A stretch of 64,000 nucleotides of DNA from Mycobacterium sp. 1100029.7 (GTDB lineage: Bacteria; Actinomycetota; Actinomycetes; Mycobacteriales; Mycobacteriaceae), in the NCBI RefSeq assembly GCF_001665235.1, contig NZ_LZSC01000067.1, positions 1-64,000 of the forward strand, written 5' to 3'. This document shows positions 1-8,298 of the stretch, piece by piece (the stretch's first letter is position 1; every line of letters begins with the position of its first letter). The notes beneath the pieces were generated by a model, which was not told the origin of the DNA, made no database searches, and saw only the letters and a program-made list of their open reading frames with translations. Made by a program: the position numbers and the translations under genes.

Positions 1-921
1 CGGCGGTTACGGGAGTTGATGGTCGTCGGCGGTCTGATCACGCTGGCCGTGGCGGGGTTGTTGTTGACCGTGGTCACCCGTACCGCGCTGCGCCCGCTGG
101 ACCGGCTGACCACCCTGGCCCGATCCATCACCACCGGCGATCGCGGGCAGCGGCTTCGGCCCGATCGTGCCAACACCGAATTAGGCCGTGCCGCAGCGGC
201 TTTCGATGGCATGCTCGATGCCCTCGAGGCCTCCGAGCAGCGCACCCGCCAGTTCCTCGCCGACGCCGCCCACGAGTTACGCACACCGATCACCGGCATC
301 CGGGCAACCGCCGAGCAGATTCTGGGCGCCGCCGCGCAACAGGGCGCCGATGTTTCGGCGAATAGCCAATACCGGCGCGCGGCCTTGCTTTTGACCGAAT
401 CCAGGCGGGCCGGGCGACTCGTCGCCGACATGCTGGACCTGAGCCGGATCGATGCCGGTCTGACGTTGGAACTGACCGACACCGACCTCGTCGCCATCGC
501 CGACGCGGAATGTGAACGGGCGACGGTGCTTTCTCCCGACATCTCGGTGAGCCGCACCGGCGACCCCACCGTGCCGATCCGCGCCGACCGCACCCGCGTC
601 ACCCAGATCGTGTCCAATCTGGTCGACAACGCGCGCCGTCACACCCCACCCGGCGGTCACATCGGGATCGACGTGCGCAAAACCACCTGGGCCGAATTGA
701 CCGTCACCGACTCAGGACCCGGCGTCTCCGAGGCCGACCGGGAGCGGATATTCGATCGGCTCGTCCGCCTGGACAGCGCCCGCAACCGCGACCACGGTGG
801 AGCCGGCCTCGGACTGCCCATCGCCAGAGCCTTGGCACGGGCTCACCACGGAGAGCTGATCTGCGTAGCGCACCACCCCGGTGCACAATTTGCGCTCACG
901 CTGCCGCTTCGGGCGAGCTAG
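1..921 (+). CDS. sensor histidine kinase, 5' truncated by window edge
   Basis: The reading frame is open from base 1, so the start lies outside the window. What remains begins near a transmembrane segment (hydrophobic MVVGGLITLAVAGLLLTVV), followed by a HAMP-like linker with TALRPLDRL. The HisKA phospho-acceptor motif is FLADAAHELRTP, with His the autophosphorylation site. The ATPase domain shows an N box (QIVSNLVDNARRHTP), a G1 box (DSGPGV), an F box (IFDRLVR) and a G2 box (GGAGLGLPIARALA). It is a membrane-bound two-component kinase of the EnvZ/PhoR type. Its response regulator would be expected just upstream, outside the window. It converges on the next gene, with stop codons overlapping. 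The ligand is unknown. Confidence 0.9.
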   Translation, partial: RRLRELMVVGGLITLAVAGLLLTVVTRTALRPLDRLTTLARSITTGDRGQRLRPDRANTELGRAAAAFDGMLDALEASEQRTRQFLADAAHELRTPITGIRATAEQILGAAAQQGADVSANSQYRRAALLLTESRRAGRLVADMLDLSRIDAGLTLELTDTDLVAIADAECERATVLSPDISVSRTGDPTVPIRADRTRVTQIVSNLVDNARRHTPPGGHIGIDVRKTTWAELTVTDSGPGVSEADRERIFDRLVRLDSARNRDHGGAGLGLPIARALARAHHGELICVAHHPGAQFALTLPLRAS

Positions 922-2558
922 TACACGTCGCGCAGATAACGGTGGTTCTTCATCAGGTCACTGACATACGCGTGGGCGGCGGCGTCGTCCATCCCGCCGC
1001 AGCGGGCCACGATGCCTCGCAGTACCGCGTCGACATCCTTGGCCATTCGCTCGGCATCGCCGCACACATACACGGATGCGCCCTCCTGAAGCCAGCTGAA
1101 GATCTCGGTTGAATTCTCCCACATGCGTTGTTGCACATACTGTTTCGGGGAACCAGCCATCCCGTCTCGGGAGAACGCCAGGTCGAGCCGGGTCAGCGTA
1201 CCCGACCGGAGGAAGGCCCCGAGTTCGTCGTCGTAGAGGAAGTCGCAGTGGCGCCTGCGATCGCCGAAGAACAGCCACGACCGGCCGGCGGCGCCGATCG
1301 CCTGCCGCTCCTGCAGGAAGCCGCGAAACGGGGCAATGCCGGTCCCCGGACCGATCATGATGATCGGCACGTCGGCCCCGGGCAGCCGGAAGGAGTGGTT
1401 GGGGCGAAGTTGGACCCGTACTTTGTCGCCGCGTTCCGCCAGGAATGTCGATGCGACGCCGCCGTATTGACGATCACCGGCCGCATAGCGCACCGTGGCC
1501 ACCGTCAAGTGCACGTGGTCGGGGTGGACCAGTGGGCTGGATGCGATCGAATAGTCGCGGGACTGAAGAGGCCGCAGGGTGTCGACGACGTCGTCGATGG
1601 TCAACTGGCCCAGTCTGATCAGATCGAGCACGTCCTTGCCGTACAGCCACGAACCCGGCACCGCAACGGCGTCACCGCTCAACGCAGTCGCCGCCGCCTT
1701 GTCGCGGGTTCGGGACGCGACCAATGTCTGCAATGCCCTTGACGGAGTGCGGATTTCGAGTCGCTCCGCAAGCAGCGTGCCGAGTGGCTCGTCGTAACCG
1801 GCCACCGCGTGCTCTCGAGTCACGCCCAGCTCGGCCAGAATCAGATCGACCAGGATGGGATCGTTCGAAGCATGCACGGCAATGGAATCTCCGGTGCTGT
1901 AAGCGATCCCAGAATCACACAGGTCCACTTCGTAGTGGCGGACCTCTTTGTCGGACTCCGGCGTGGTGAGCAGCCGGTTGACGGCGATGCGGGCCTCCAA
2001 GAGCGGCTGAGTGCGCTCCCGGCGCGCGGGCTCAGGGTTGTCACCCGGGCGCGGATCCGGCACGGTGACGACAATCGTGGGAGCGGGGTCGGCATGGTCG
2101 GCAGTCAGGAGCTTGACGAGGTCCTCCGTCCACGCCTCGGCAGCTTGCTGGTAGGGCCCGTCGACATCGACGCGCTCGACCATCCGGATGCCACCCAGGT
2201 CCGCCAGCCGTTCATCGAGGAGCCGGCCGGCATTGCAGAACTGCTCGTAGCCGGTGTCGCCGAGGGCCAGCACGGCATAGCGCAGATGCTCACACCGGTC
2301 GGCGCCGTCGGCGCTGATAGCCTCCCAGAACAACGAAGCATTGTCGGGGAACTCGCCCTCCCCCCAGGTGGAGCACACCAGGATGAAGTGCGTCGCCGTT
2401 TGCAGGTCGGCGGGTTCGACCTGGTTGAGTTCGATGGCGGCGGCGCTGACGCCGAGGGCTTCTTCGAGTGCTTCGGCGAACGACATCGCGGCGTCCTCGG
2501 CGTTCCCCATGTCGCTGCCGTACCCGACCAGCACGCAGAATTCCGGCCGGACAGTCAT
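918..2558 (-). CDS. NADPH-dependent diflavin reductase (flavodoxin + FAD/NADP domains, CysJ-like)
   Basis: A 546-residue protein with the layout of the cytochrome P450 reductase / sulfite reductase flavoprotein family. An N-terminal flavodoxin FMN domain has the loops GYGSDMGNAE and STWGEGEFPDN. A connecting FAD domain has the FAD-binding SRDYSIASSP, and an NADP domain has GPGTGIAPFRGFLQER and CGDAERMAKDV. The C-terminus ends in an aromatic residue (YLRDVY), as in nicotinamide-gating diflavin reductases. The electron acceptor is not evident: no hemoprotein sulfite reductase subunit is adjacent. A candidate IdeR iron box sits 39-57 bases upstream, so an iron-linked role such as ferric reduction is an inference. 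The ATG at 2558 starts the flavodoxin domain correctly. Confidence 0.88.
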   Translation of the reverse strand: MTVRPEFCVLVGYGSDMGNAEDAAMSFAEALEEALGVSAAAIELNQVEPADLQTATHFILVCSTWGEGEFPDNASLFWEAISADGADRCEHLRYAVLALGDTGYEQFCNAGRLLDERLADLGGIRMVERVDVDGPYQQAAEAWTEDLVKLLTADHADPAPTIVVTVPDPRPGDNPEPARRERTQPLLEARIAVNRLLTTPESDKEVRHYEVDLCDSGIAYSTGDSIAVHASNDPILVDLILAELGVTREHAVAGYDEPLGTLLAERLEIRTPSRALQTLVASRTRDKAAATALSGDAVAVPGSWLYGKDVLDLIRLGQLTIDDVVDTLRPLQSRDYSIASSPLVHPDHVHLTVATVRYAAGDRQYGGVASTFLAERGDKVRVQLRPNHSFRLPGADVPIIMIGPGTGIAPFRGFLQERQAIGAAGRSWLFFGDRRRHCDFLYDDELGAFLRSGTLTRLDLAFSRDGMAGSPKQYVQQRMWENSTEIFSWLQEGASVYVCGDAERMAKDVDAVLRGIVARCGGMDDAAAHAYVSDLMKNHRYLRDVY

Positions 2559-2596
2559 GATCGCTCCCGTGTTCGTCGCGCGAGACCAACCGTCTC

Positions 2597-2615
2597 TAAG
2601 CTTAGGCTTACCTTA
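2597..2615 (-). promoter_or_regulatory. candidate IdeR iron box
   Basis: Plus-strand TAAGCTTAGGCTTACCTTA matches 15 of 19 positions of the mycobacterial IdeR consensus TTAGGTTAGSCTAACCTAA (consensus recalled). It lies 39-57 bases upstream of the diflavin reductase ATG at 2558, where it could overlap the promoter. The gene on the other side is transcribed in the same direction and ends upstream at 2671, so only the reductase is an obvious target. Confidence 0.5.
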
Positions 2616-2670
2616 GTTACGCCGGTGCCGGCCCGCAACAACCCTGGCCGCACGCGTCAGTACGCGGGGG

Positions 2671-3441
2671 TCAGCTTTTGTCGGTTTTGCGAGAGAGGAA
2701 GGCGCGCATGTGCTGCTGCGGCTCCCCCGTCAGAAACGACAGTCCGAACTGTTCGACGCTGTCTTCGATCGCCCCATGGACGGTCATGTCGAACCATTTG
2801 TTGAGTAAGCGTTTTTGCTGCCGGACCGCGGACGCTCCGAATCCGCTGAGCTTGGCGGCGAGTTCGGCGATGCGACGGTCGAGTTCGTCGCGGGCCACGA
2901 CCTCGTGCACCAGTCCCCAGCCCGCCGCGGTGCCGGCGTCGACGGTTTCGCCGGTCAGCAACAACCATGTCGAGTGCGACGCCCCGATCAACGCGGGCAA
3001 CAGGGCCGAATGAATGACCGACGGAATCCCGACGGCGACCTCGGGCATCCCAAAGTTGGCCTCCGACTCCGCGATTCGCAGATCGCAGGAGATCGCGACC
3101 TCCAAACCGCCGCCCAGACACCACCCCGCGAGGCGGGCGATGACGGGTACCGGGCACTCGCGGATCGACTCGCACAGGCCAGCGAGCCGGCGGATGAAGG
3201 CCTCACCGGTGGCCCGGTCCAGGGTCACCATCTCGTTGATGTCGGCGCCACCGATGAAGGCCTTGTCGCCCGCCCCGCGTAACACCACGGTCCGAACATC
3301 GCTGTCCTGGGCGATCGAGTGAAACGTCTGTGTCAGTTCTTCGATCGCGCCGCTACCCAGAATGTTGAGCGGCTTGGAGTTGATCAACTCGACAGTGACC
3401 ACGCCGCCATCGCGGCCGAGGCTGACGAATTGTCTTTCCAA
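2671..3441 (-). CDS. enoyl-CoA hydratase/isomerase family protein
   Basis: A 256-residue crotonase-fold protein. The first oxyanion-hole segment is GAGDKAFIGGADINEM and the second is LAGWCLGGGLEVAISCDLRIA, typical of acyl-CoA binding crotonases. The catalytic Glu region reads FGMPEVAVGIPSV, which favours hydratase or isomerase activity. Length is normal for the family. The first in-frame start is TTG at 3441; no ATG or GTG fits the domain start better. It is transcribed toward the diflavin reductase. The substrate cannot be deduced; it could act on acyl-CoA beta-oxidation intermediates. Confidence 0.85.
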   Translation of the reverse strand: MERQFVSLGRDGGVVTVELINSKPLNILGSGAIEELTQTFHSIAQDSDVRTVVLRGAGDKAFIGGADINEMVTLDRATGEAFIRRLAGLCESIRECPVPVIARLAGWCLGGGLEVAISCDLRIAESEANFGMPEVAVGIPSVIHSALLPALIGASHSTWLLLTGETVDAGTAAGWGLVHEVVARDELDRRIAELAAKLSGFGASAVRQQKRLLNKWFDMTVHGAIEDSVEQFGLSFLTGEPQQHMRAFLSRKTDKS

Positions 3442-3463
3442 CTAAGCGATTCCCCCGCCGGTG

Positions 3464-4378
3464 TCAGTACAGCGGGACCCACACACCGAAGAACCAGTAA
3501 CCCCAACCGCCGAACTGCCAGTTGTAGACCGGTACCACGGTGAAGGTGTTGTAGTTGAACGGCCCGAAGTCGGCCCGGGCAACTGCCACGTCACGCGGCG
3601 GCCCTGCCCACGGGCGGTTCCAGCCTCCGGGAGGCGGCGGCCCGTCCCAACCGCCCCGCGGCGGCGGCCCCTGCCAGTGCGGCGGCGGGTGGCCCGGAGC
3701 CGGTCCGTCGTTCCAGCCCCAACCCCGCGGCGGTGGGGGCGGCGGCGCCCCCCGGCCCACGATGCTGAAGCCGACGGACGAATCACCCGGACCGCCCACG
3801 TCGGCAGTCGCGGTCAGGAAGGCGCCGCGCGGCTGGTACGGCGGGTGCGGCGGTTGAGTGCTCGGAGCGGCGGCGGCCAGCGCGGCCCGGTTCGGCCGTT
3901 GCGGTGCCGGGGACGTCTCTCGGCTGCCCGCCGGCGTCGTCGTCTGCGCGCTCGGCGCGGTGGTGGTCTGCTGAGCCGGCGTCGTCGTCGGTTGCGTGGG
4001 CGACGTCCTCTGCTCAGCAGGACTGGTCGTGTGGGTGGCCGGCGGCGTCGTAGTCTGCTGGGCCGGCGCTGTCGTAGTGGGCGCGGCCGTGGTTTGCGGA
4101 GCCGTCGTCTCGGGCCTTGTCTCGGGCCTTTGCTGCTCGGTGGTCTGCGGCGCCGCAGTGGTCGCCGGTGCAGCCGTCGACGCGGGCGCCGAGTGCGTTG
4201 GTGCCTGCGGCGCTCCGCCGGAACCGCCTGGGCCGCCGGGGCCGCCATGGCAGTTGCCGCCCGGGCATGGCGGTGGCGGATCGAGCGGCGCCGAGCTGGC
4301 GAACGCCTGGCTGAACGTCAGCGCGGAGATGCTGAGCCCCGCGGCGACAGCCACCGTACTGACACGCTTTTTAGTCAT
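3464..4378 (-). CDS. secreted proline/threonine-rich protein
   Basis: About 304 residues. The start is set at the ATG at 4378, which has an upstream GAGGGG Shine-Dalgarno. An N-terminal signal peptide (MTKKRVSTVAVAAGLSISAL, cleavage probably after AFA) is followed by a PPPPCPGGNCHGGPGG segment. A long Thr/Pro/Gln-rich linker with repeated QTTTP/APTTT units comes next, then Pro/Gly/Trp-rich repeats. A short aromatic C-terminal module ends in WGYWFFGVWVPLY. The linker resembles the O-mannosylated Ala/Pro/Thr-rich regions of mycobacterial secreted proteins, so mannosylation and a cell-envelope location are inferred. No enzymatic motif is visible. It lies next to a lipoprotein and a secreted protease, forming a small exported-protein cluster. 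Confidence 0.75.
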   Translation of the reverse strand: MTKKRVSTVAVAAGLSISALTFSQAFASSAPLDPPPPCPGGNCHGGPGGPGGSGGAPQAPTHSAPASTAAPATTAAPQTTEQQRPETRPETTAPQTTAAPTTTAPAQQTTTPPATHTTSPAEQRTSPTQPTTTPAQQTTTAPSAQTTTPAGSRETSPAPQRPNRAALAAAAPSTQPPHPPYQPRGAFLTATADVGGPGDSSVGFSIVGRGAPPPPPPRGWGWNDGPAPGHPPPHWQGPPPRGGWDGPPPPGGWNRPWAGPPRDVAVARADFGPFNYNTFTVVPVYNWQFGGWGYWFFGVWVPLY

Positions 4379-4428
4379 AGCTGTGTCCCCTCTGGGGCGT
4401 GCGCCCCGACGATGTCCGTTCGGCCCGG

Positions 4429-4893
4429 TTACGGGCAAGTCAGGTCTATCTCGAATGATTTGGTCACCACTTGCGGCTGCTGCGGATTGGTCATGTCGGT
4501 ACCGGTCGCGGTGCCCTTGATCGCGTAGTTCTTGCCGTCCACCGCTGCCCCGGCGTTGCTGCCCTGATTCGGCGCGGCGTCGGAGAAGCCAAGCGCGATG
4601 CCATTGACATTGCCCAGACCGACCGAGTGCACGATCGGCGGGCTACCGTTGCTGATCACCGCACCGACACCGGCGGTCGGATCACCGATGCCGATGTTGA
4701 TGTTGTCACCGGCCGGCGCGCATGTGACCTGGCCAGTGACGTTTTGGTTCTTGCCGTCCACGATGACCTGGGGGCCGGCCGGCGCAGCTGCCGAACTCGA
4801 TGCCCCGGTGCTGGACTTGTTGCTCGAACACCCCACACAGCTGGCGACCACCATGGCCACACCGGCTGCGCCGATCACGATCTGACGTTTCAC
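4429..4893 (-). CDS. lpqH: LpqH (19 kDa antigen) family lipoprotein
   Basis: 154 residues from the GTG at 4893, chosen because GGAGGA lies 8 bases upstream and the signal peptide begins there. The signal peptide MKRQIVIGAAGVAMVVASC ends in a lipobox. The lipidated Cys is most likely C22 (VGC followed by SSNKS), matching the LpqH family, though C19 is also preceded by a lipobox-like VAS. The mature part has the family signature VIVDGKNQNVTGQVTC, GLGNVNG and KSFEIDLTCP with conserved cysteines. It is a surface-exposed lipoprotein and TLR2 ligand by family knowledge. Whether it is the lpqH ortholog or a paralog cannot be decided here. Confidence 0.88.
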   Translation of the reverse strand: MKRQIVIGAAGVAMVVASCVGCSSNKSSTGASSSAAAPAGPQVIVDGKNQNVTGQVTCAPAGDNINIGIGDPTAGVGAVISNGSPPIVHSVGLGNVNGIALGFSDAAPNQGSNAGAAVDGKNYAIKGTATGTDMTNPQQPQVVTKSFEIDLTCP

Positions 4894-5060
4894 CGCCCAC
4901 TCCTCCGTGTTGCTGGCGCCGTTACCTTCGCGTTCGCCTCTGTCGACCCTCAAGGACCCTACCCGGCCGGATGGGCCTTGACGCAGGACATCGCCCCGGC
5001 TTGTACCCCCTACTACGCGCGGCGAAACCGCGTCTCGCTCCGCGCGTTTGCTCGCAGCGC

Positions 5061-5705
5061 TCAGGGCAGGATGTGGATCCCCCATTTGGCCAGGAGCGGC
5101 TGCACGAGGGTGAAGTACGTGGTGTTGTCGTCGCCGTCCGGCGATGACATCAAAATGCCGACGGCGCTCACGGTTCCGTCGTCGTTCTTGACGTATCCGG
5201 GACTACCGCTGTCGCCGTTGAGGCTGAACACGCTGGCTTCCACTACGTCGCCGTCAATTTCGGTGACCTTGCCGCAGGTTTCCCCGGTGACTGCGCCCAG
5301 CTTGCAGAATGGCGCCCCCACTTTGATTTGGTTGCGACTCAAAACATCTCGAACCGTCAGGCCGCCGACGCCGCCAGTTGGTGCTCCGACAGCAGGATTG
5401 AGCCGGATGATCGCGGCATCCCGCTTGTCGCCTTCTTTTTCGCTGACGGTGATCGTCCCCAGCGGTGTGCTGTCGCCGTATGTCCAGACCGAGCCGTCGT
5501 GCGCGTCGCAGTGCCCGCTGGTCAACAGGTAATAGCTACCGTCGTTGCCCTCCGCCGCGAAACCCGCTGTGCACCTTCCGGATTCATCATCGAGTTGGAC
5601 ACCCGGCGTCGGCGGCACCTCGGCCGCAGCCGTGTTCGCGAATACCGTCGCGCCCATCACCACGGCTACGAACAGCCCCAACCCCAGCAACCGCGCTCTA
5701 GCCAC
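5061..5705 (-). CDS. secreted trypsin-like (S1 family) serine protease
   Basis: 214 residues beginning at a GTG with GGAGAG upstream. An N-terminal signal peptide (VARARLLGLGLFVAVVMGAT...ANTAAA) precedes a chymotrypsin-fold domain. The catalytic triad is visible: His in LLTSGHCDAH, Asp in KRDAAIIRLNP and Ser in NGDSGSPGYV. Two Cys pairs (around SGRCTAGF/GHCD and FCKLG/ETCGK) suggest disulfides suited to an extracytoplasmic enzyme. The arrangement resembles mycobacterial secreted proteases of the Rv1815 type. No propeptide or PDZ domain is seen. The substrate is unknown. Confidence 0.85.
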   Translation of the reverse strand: MARARLLGLGLFVAVVMGATVFANTAAAEVPPTPGVQLDDESGRCTAGFAAEGNDGSYYLLTSGHCDAHDGSVWTYGDSTPLGTITVSEKEGDKRDAAIIRLNPAVGAPTGGVGGLTVRDVLSRNQIKVGAPFCKLGAVTGETCGKVTEIDGDVVEASVFSLNGDSGSPGYVKNDDGTVSAVGILMSSPDGDDNTTYFTLVQPLLAKWGIHILP

Positions 5706-5822
5706 GCCGCTCTCCTCTTGTCGGGCCAGGATGCTACCAGTCCGCGAGCCGTGCGGCGCGCTGCGCGCGACGGTGCCAGCTGTCAGGTGTTTGCGCTGGT
5801 GCGACTGACTTTCAGCGTGCGG

Positions 5823-6698
5823 TCAGACGGCGTCGACGTGACGGGCCAGGAAATCCAGGACAGCGTCGGCGAAGATGTCGTTGCGGTCGCCGGCAACCAT
5901 GTGTCCCGCGCCGCGCACGTCGGTGAATTCGATTTGCGGGAACCGTGACAGAAATTCGTCGGCACGCTCTTGGCTGACCAGATCGCTCATCTGCCCACGG
6001 ATCAACAGCATCGGCACACCACTGGCCAGAATCGCCTCGACGGCCGTGTGCATGCGGTCGGCGTCGGTGACTTCGAAAGGTGGAAATGCCGCAGTGCCAC
6101 TGATGAATTGAGGATCCCAATGCCAGTACCAACGGTCGCCGCGGCGACGCAGATTGGTTGTCAAGCCCTCTAGATCGGTGGGACGAGGCCGATGCGGATT
6201 GTATTCGGCGATCGCGTCGGCGACTTCTTCCAGCGAAGCAAAGCCCGACTCGACCCGGTCGGCCATGAAGTTGTGGATCCGGTTCGCTCCGGACTGTTCC
6301 ATGTCCGGGACGATGTCGACGAGAACGACGGCGCTGGCGATGCCGGGCGCGAGCTCGCCCGCCAACAGCATCGACGTGAATCCGCCCAACGACGCCCCGA
6401 CCAGCACCGGTTGCGGGGGCAGGCCGCGCAGCACCTCTTCGACATCGCGCGCGAAGCTGACAACGCGGTAGTCGCCGTCACTGGACCAGTCGGATTCGCC
6501 GTGGCCACGCAGGTCAATCGTGACTGCTTGCCAACCCCGCCTGGCGACCGCCGCGGCGGCCCGACCCCAGGAACGCCGGGTTTGCCCTCCGCCGTGCAGG
6601 AACACCACGGCGCGCGCGAGCGGGTCACCCTGGCGGTCGGCAACGATGCGGACACCGTCCAACCCTGCGGTAGCGAACTGTTCAGGAGCCGTCGTCAT
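5823..6698 (-). CDS. alpha/beta-fold hydrolase
   Basis: 291 residues from the ATG at 6698 (a TTG three bases earlier is the alternative). It has the oxyanion-hole segment FLHGGGQTRRSWGRAA and the nucleophile elbow VGASLGGFTSM with Ser in GxSxG. A probable acid lies in the LLIRGQMSDLVSQ region, and the catalytic His is in GAGHMVAGD. It is a cytoplasmic serine hydrolase without signal peptide. Its sequence resembles the epoxide hydrolase / lactonase-like branch, but the reaction cannot be fixed. The neighbours give no pathway hint. Confidence 0.85.
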   Translation of the reverse strand: MTTAPEQFATAGLDGVRIVADRQGDPLARAVVFLHGGGQTRRSWGRAAAAVARRGWQAVTIDLRGHGESDWSSDGDYRVVSFARDVEEVLRGLPPQPVLVGASLGGFTSMLLAGELAPGIASAVVLVDIVPDMEQSGANRIHNFMADRVESGFASLEEVADAIAEYNPHRPRPTDLEGLTTNLRRRGDRWYWHWDPQFISGTAAFPPFEVTDADRMHTAVEAILASGVPMLLIRGQMSDLVSQERADEFLSRFPQIEFTDVRGAGHMVAGDRNDIFADAVLDFLARHVDAV

Positions 6699-6736
6699 CA
6701 AGCGATCGTAAGACGATCACTGGCGGCGCGGGCCGG

Positions 6737-6883
6737 CTATTCGCCGCGAATCAACTTGGTGATCCGCTGCACGACCCGCTCGACGGGGTTTCCCGCTCGT
6801 TGCGTCTCCTTGATGCGGTCGTGCGTTTGCTTGCCTTCGATCGCGTAGTCGCGGACCGTTTCGTCGCCTTCTTCAGCACGCAT
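6737..6883 (-). CDS. small charged protein, 48 residues, unknown function
   Basis: A short frame that ends just before the hydrolase gene and starts at the ATG at 6883, with GGAG eight bases upstream. It encodes 48 residues beginning MRAEEGDETVRDYAIEGKQT and ending in KLIRGE, rich in Glu, Arg and Lys with no hydrophobic segment. The composition and Shine-Dalgarno look genuine, but there is no recognisable domain. It could be a small cytosolic helix-forming protein. Confidence 0.5.
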   Translation of the reverse strand: MRAEEGDETVRDYAIEGKQTHDRIKETQRAGNPVERVVQRITKLIRGE

Positions 6884-6983
6884 GTGTCATCTCCGATCGT
6901 TTGCGAGCACCGCTGCGATTTCTGCGCCGCACGCTGTGGTGGGCCAAGCGGGCTCTTCGTTGCCTACCCACCGGGCCGCGAAG

Positions 6984-8201
6984 TCAAAACGGGCCGGCGG
7001 TCCGCAGCGCCTGTTCGAGCCATTGCATTTCGCTGAAGTTCTCCCGACCACTTGCCTCGAGAAGCATCTCGAGCGCCCGCTTGCGCACCGCCGAAGCCGC
7101 GCCGTCCTCCGGCTCGCGGGCCAGGACGATGTCGGTCAGATGCAGTGCCTGCAACGCCAGCCCTTGTTCGAGATGGATATCCGCGCGATTGGTGAGAGCT
7201 GCTGTGCCGCCGGCTAATTCGATGATGTCCTGCCATACCGCCGACGGTGGGGTGTGGTACAGCTCGGTGGTCGACTCGTAGCGGAACCACCCGACATGCT
7301 CCTCCCAGATCGCGCGCACGATCCAGGACACCTTCCCGTGCACCTGCGGTAACGCCAGCTCGGCCGGCAGCCTGACCTCGTGCATCAACGTCCATAGGTC
7401 ATGGCCCGCGTTCATGCCGTCAATCGTTCGGTCGCGCAGATAAGCGGTGGCATCTCGCACTTTGGTCATGGTTTCGCGTATTAGGTCGGCTCCGCGAAAG
7501 ACATCGTGTCCGTCGATCAGTGTTTCGGGAGCCAGCTCGATGACCCGGTCGACGGAGTGAATGAAGGCCATGGCGCTGCGAATCTTGTCGCCTCGCAACG
7601 TATACAGATTCGGAACGTGACCGAAGAACGGTCCCATCAAGTTGCCGATGAACACGGTGCGGTGTGCGGGCATCCACACCACCAGAGCGTCGGTGGTCTC
7701 GCCGCCGGGCGTCGAATACAGCTCGAACCGCCGACCGCCGAGTTCGATCGCGTGGTTGTCGATGAACGTGGCGGTGAGCACTGGCTCCGGTGGCAGCTCC
7801 ATCGCCAACGCATCGACGTCCATGACCGCACCCCAGAGCGCCCCGATGCGCCGCGCATAGAAGGGATGTAACCGCCGCCAGTATTCCCGCACGTCCGGGT
7901 GGTTGGCCTGGGCGATCGTCGCTACACCGGTCGCCGCGAAAAGCTGCCAGCCCCCGACGTGATCGGGATGGCCCTGGGTGAATGTGATGGCTCGCAGCGG
8001 TGCCGTGCTGACTCGCGCGAACCGAGTCTTGATCGCGTTCGCCTCGAAGTCGGTGCCGGTGTTGATCAGCAGGTTGCCCTCGGCCGTCGTCACCAAGTAG
8101 CTGTTGGCAATGTTGCGGGACATGAAAATGCCTTCGCCGAGATCGACGGCGTCCTGATCGGCGTTGCCCTGCTTGATGAGCGCATCCAGCGATTCCGCCA
8201 T
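6984..8201 (-). CDS. metallo-beta-lactamase-fold hydrolase with alkylsulfatase-like C-terminus
   Basis: 405 residues; the ATG at 8201 has AGGAGG upstream. The N-terminal half is an MBL domain with the metal-binding segment ITFTQGHPDHVGGW, where the usual first His of HxHxDH is Gln. Further candidate ligands lie in STPGGETTDALVVW and LIDGHDVF. The C-terminal half (EEHVGWFRYESTTELYHTPPS) resembles the dimerisation domain of alkylsulfatases. There is no signal peptide. It is probably a cytoplasmic hydrolase of sulfate or other esters; the changed metal motif leaves full activity uncertain. A direct repeat upstream may be its operator. Confidence 0.8.
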   Translation of the reverse strand: MAESLDALIKQGNADQDAVDLGEGIFMSRNIANSYLVTTAEGNLLINTGTDFEANAIKTRFARVSTAPLRAITFTQGHPDHVGGWQLFAATGVATIAQANHPDVREYWRRLHPFYARRIGALWGAVMDVDALAMELPPEPVLTATFIDNHAIELGGRRFELYSTPGGETTDALVVWMPAHRTVFIGNLMGPFFGHVPNLYTLRGDKIRSAMAFIHSVDRVIELAPETLIDGHDVFRGADLIRETMTKVRDATAYLRDRTIDGMNAGHDLWTLMHEVRLPAELALPQVHGKVSWIVRAIWEEHVGWFRYESTTELYHTPPSAVWQDIIELAGGTAALTNRADIHLEQGLALQALHLTDIVLAREPEDGAASAVRKRALEMLLEASGRENFSEMQWLEQALRTAGPF

Positions 8202-8241
8202 CGTCGACCTCCTAGGGGACGTCCTGACGATAACCTAATAT

Positions 8242-8260
8242 TTGTTCGTTACTTGTTCGT
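8242..8260 (-). promoter_or_regulatory. direct repeat upstream of MBL gene, possible operator
   Basis: TTGTTCGT occurs at 8242-8249 and again at 8253-8260, about one helical turn apart, 41 bases upstream of the MBL gene start. The surrounding bases are AT-rich compared with the window. Such a layout fits a regulator binding two sites on one DNA face. No specific regulator is recognised. Confidence 0.25.
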
Positions 8261-8298
8261 CACGAAGGTCCGCCGATCTTGCTGGCGCACGTCGGATT

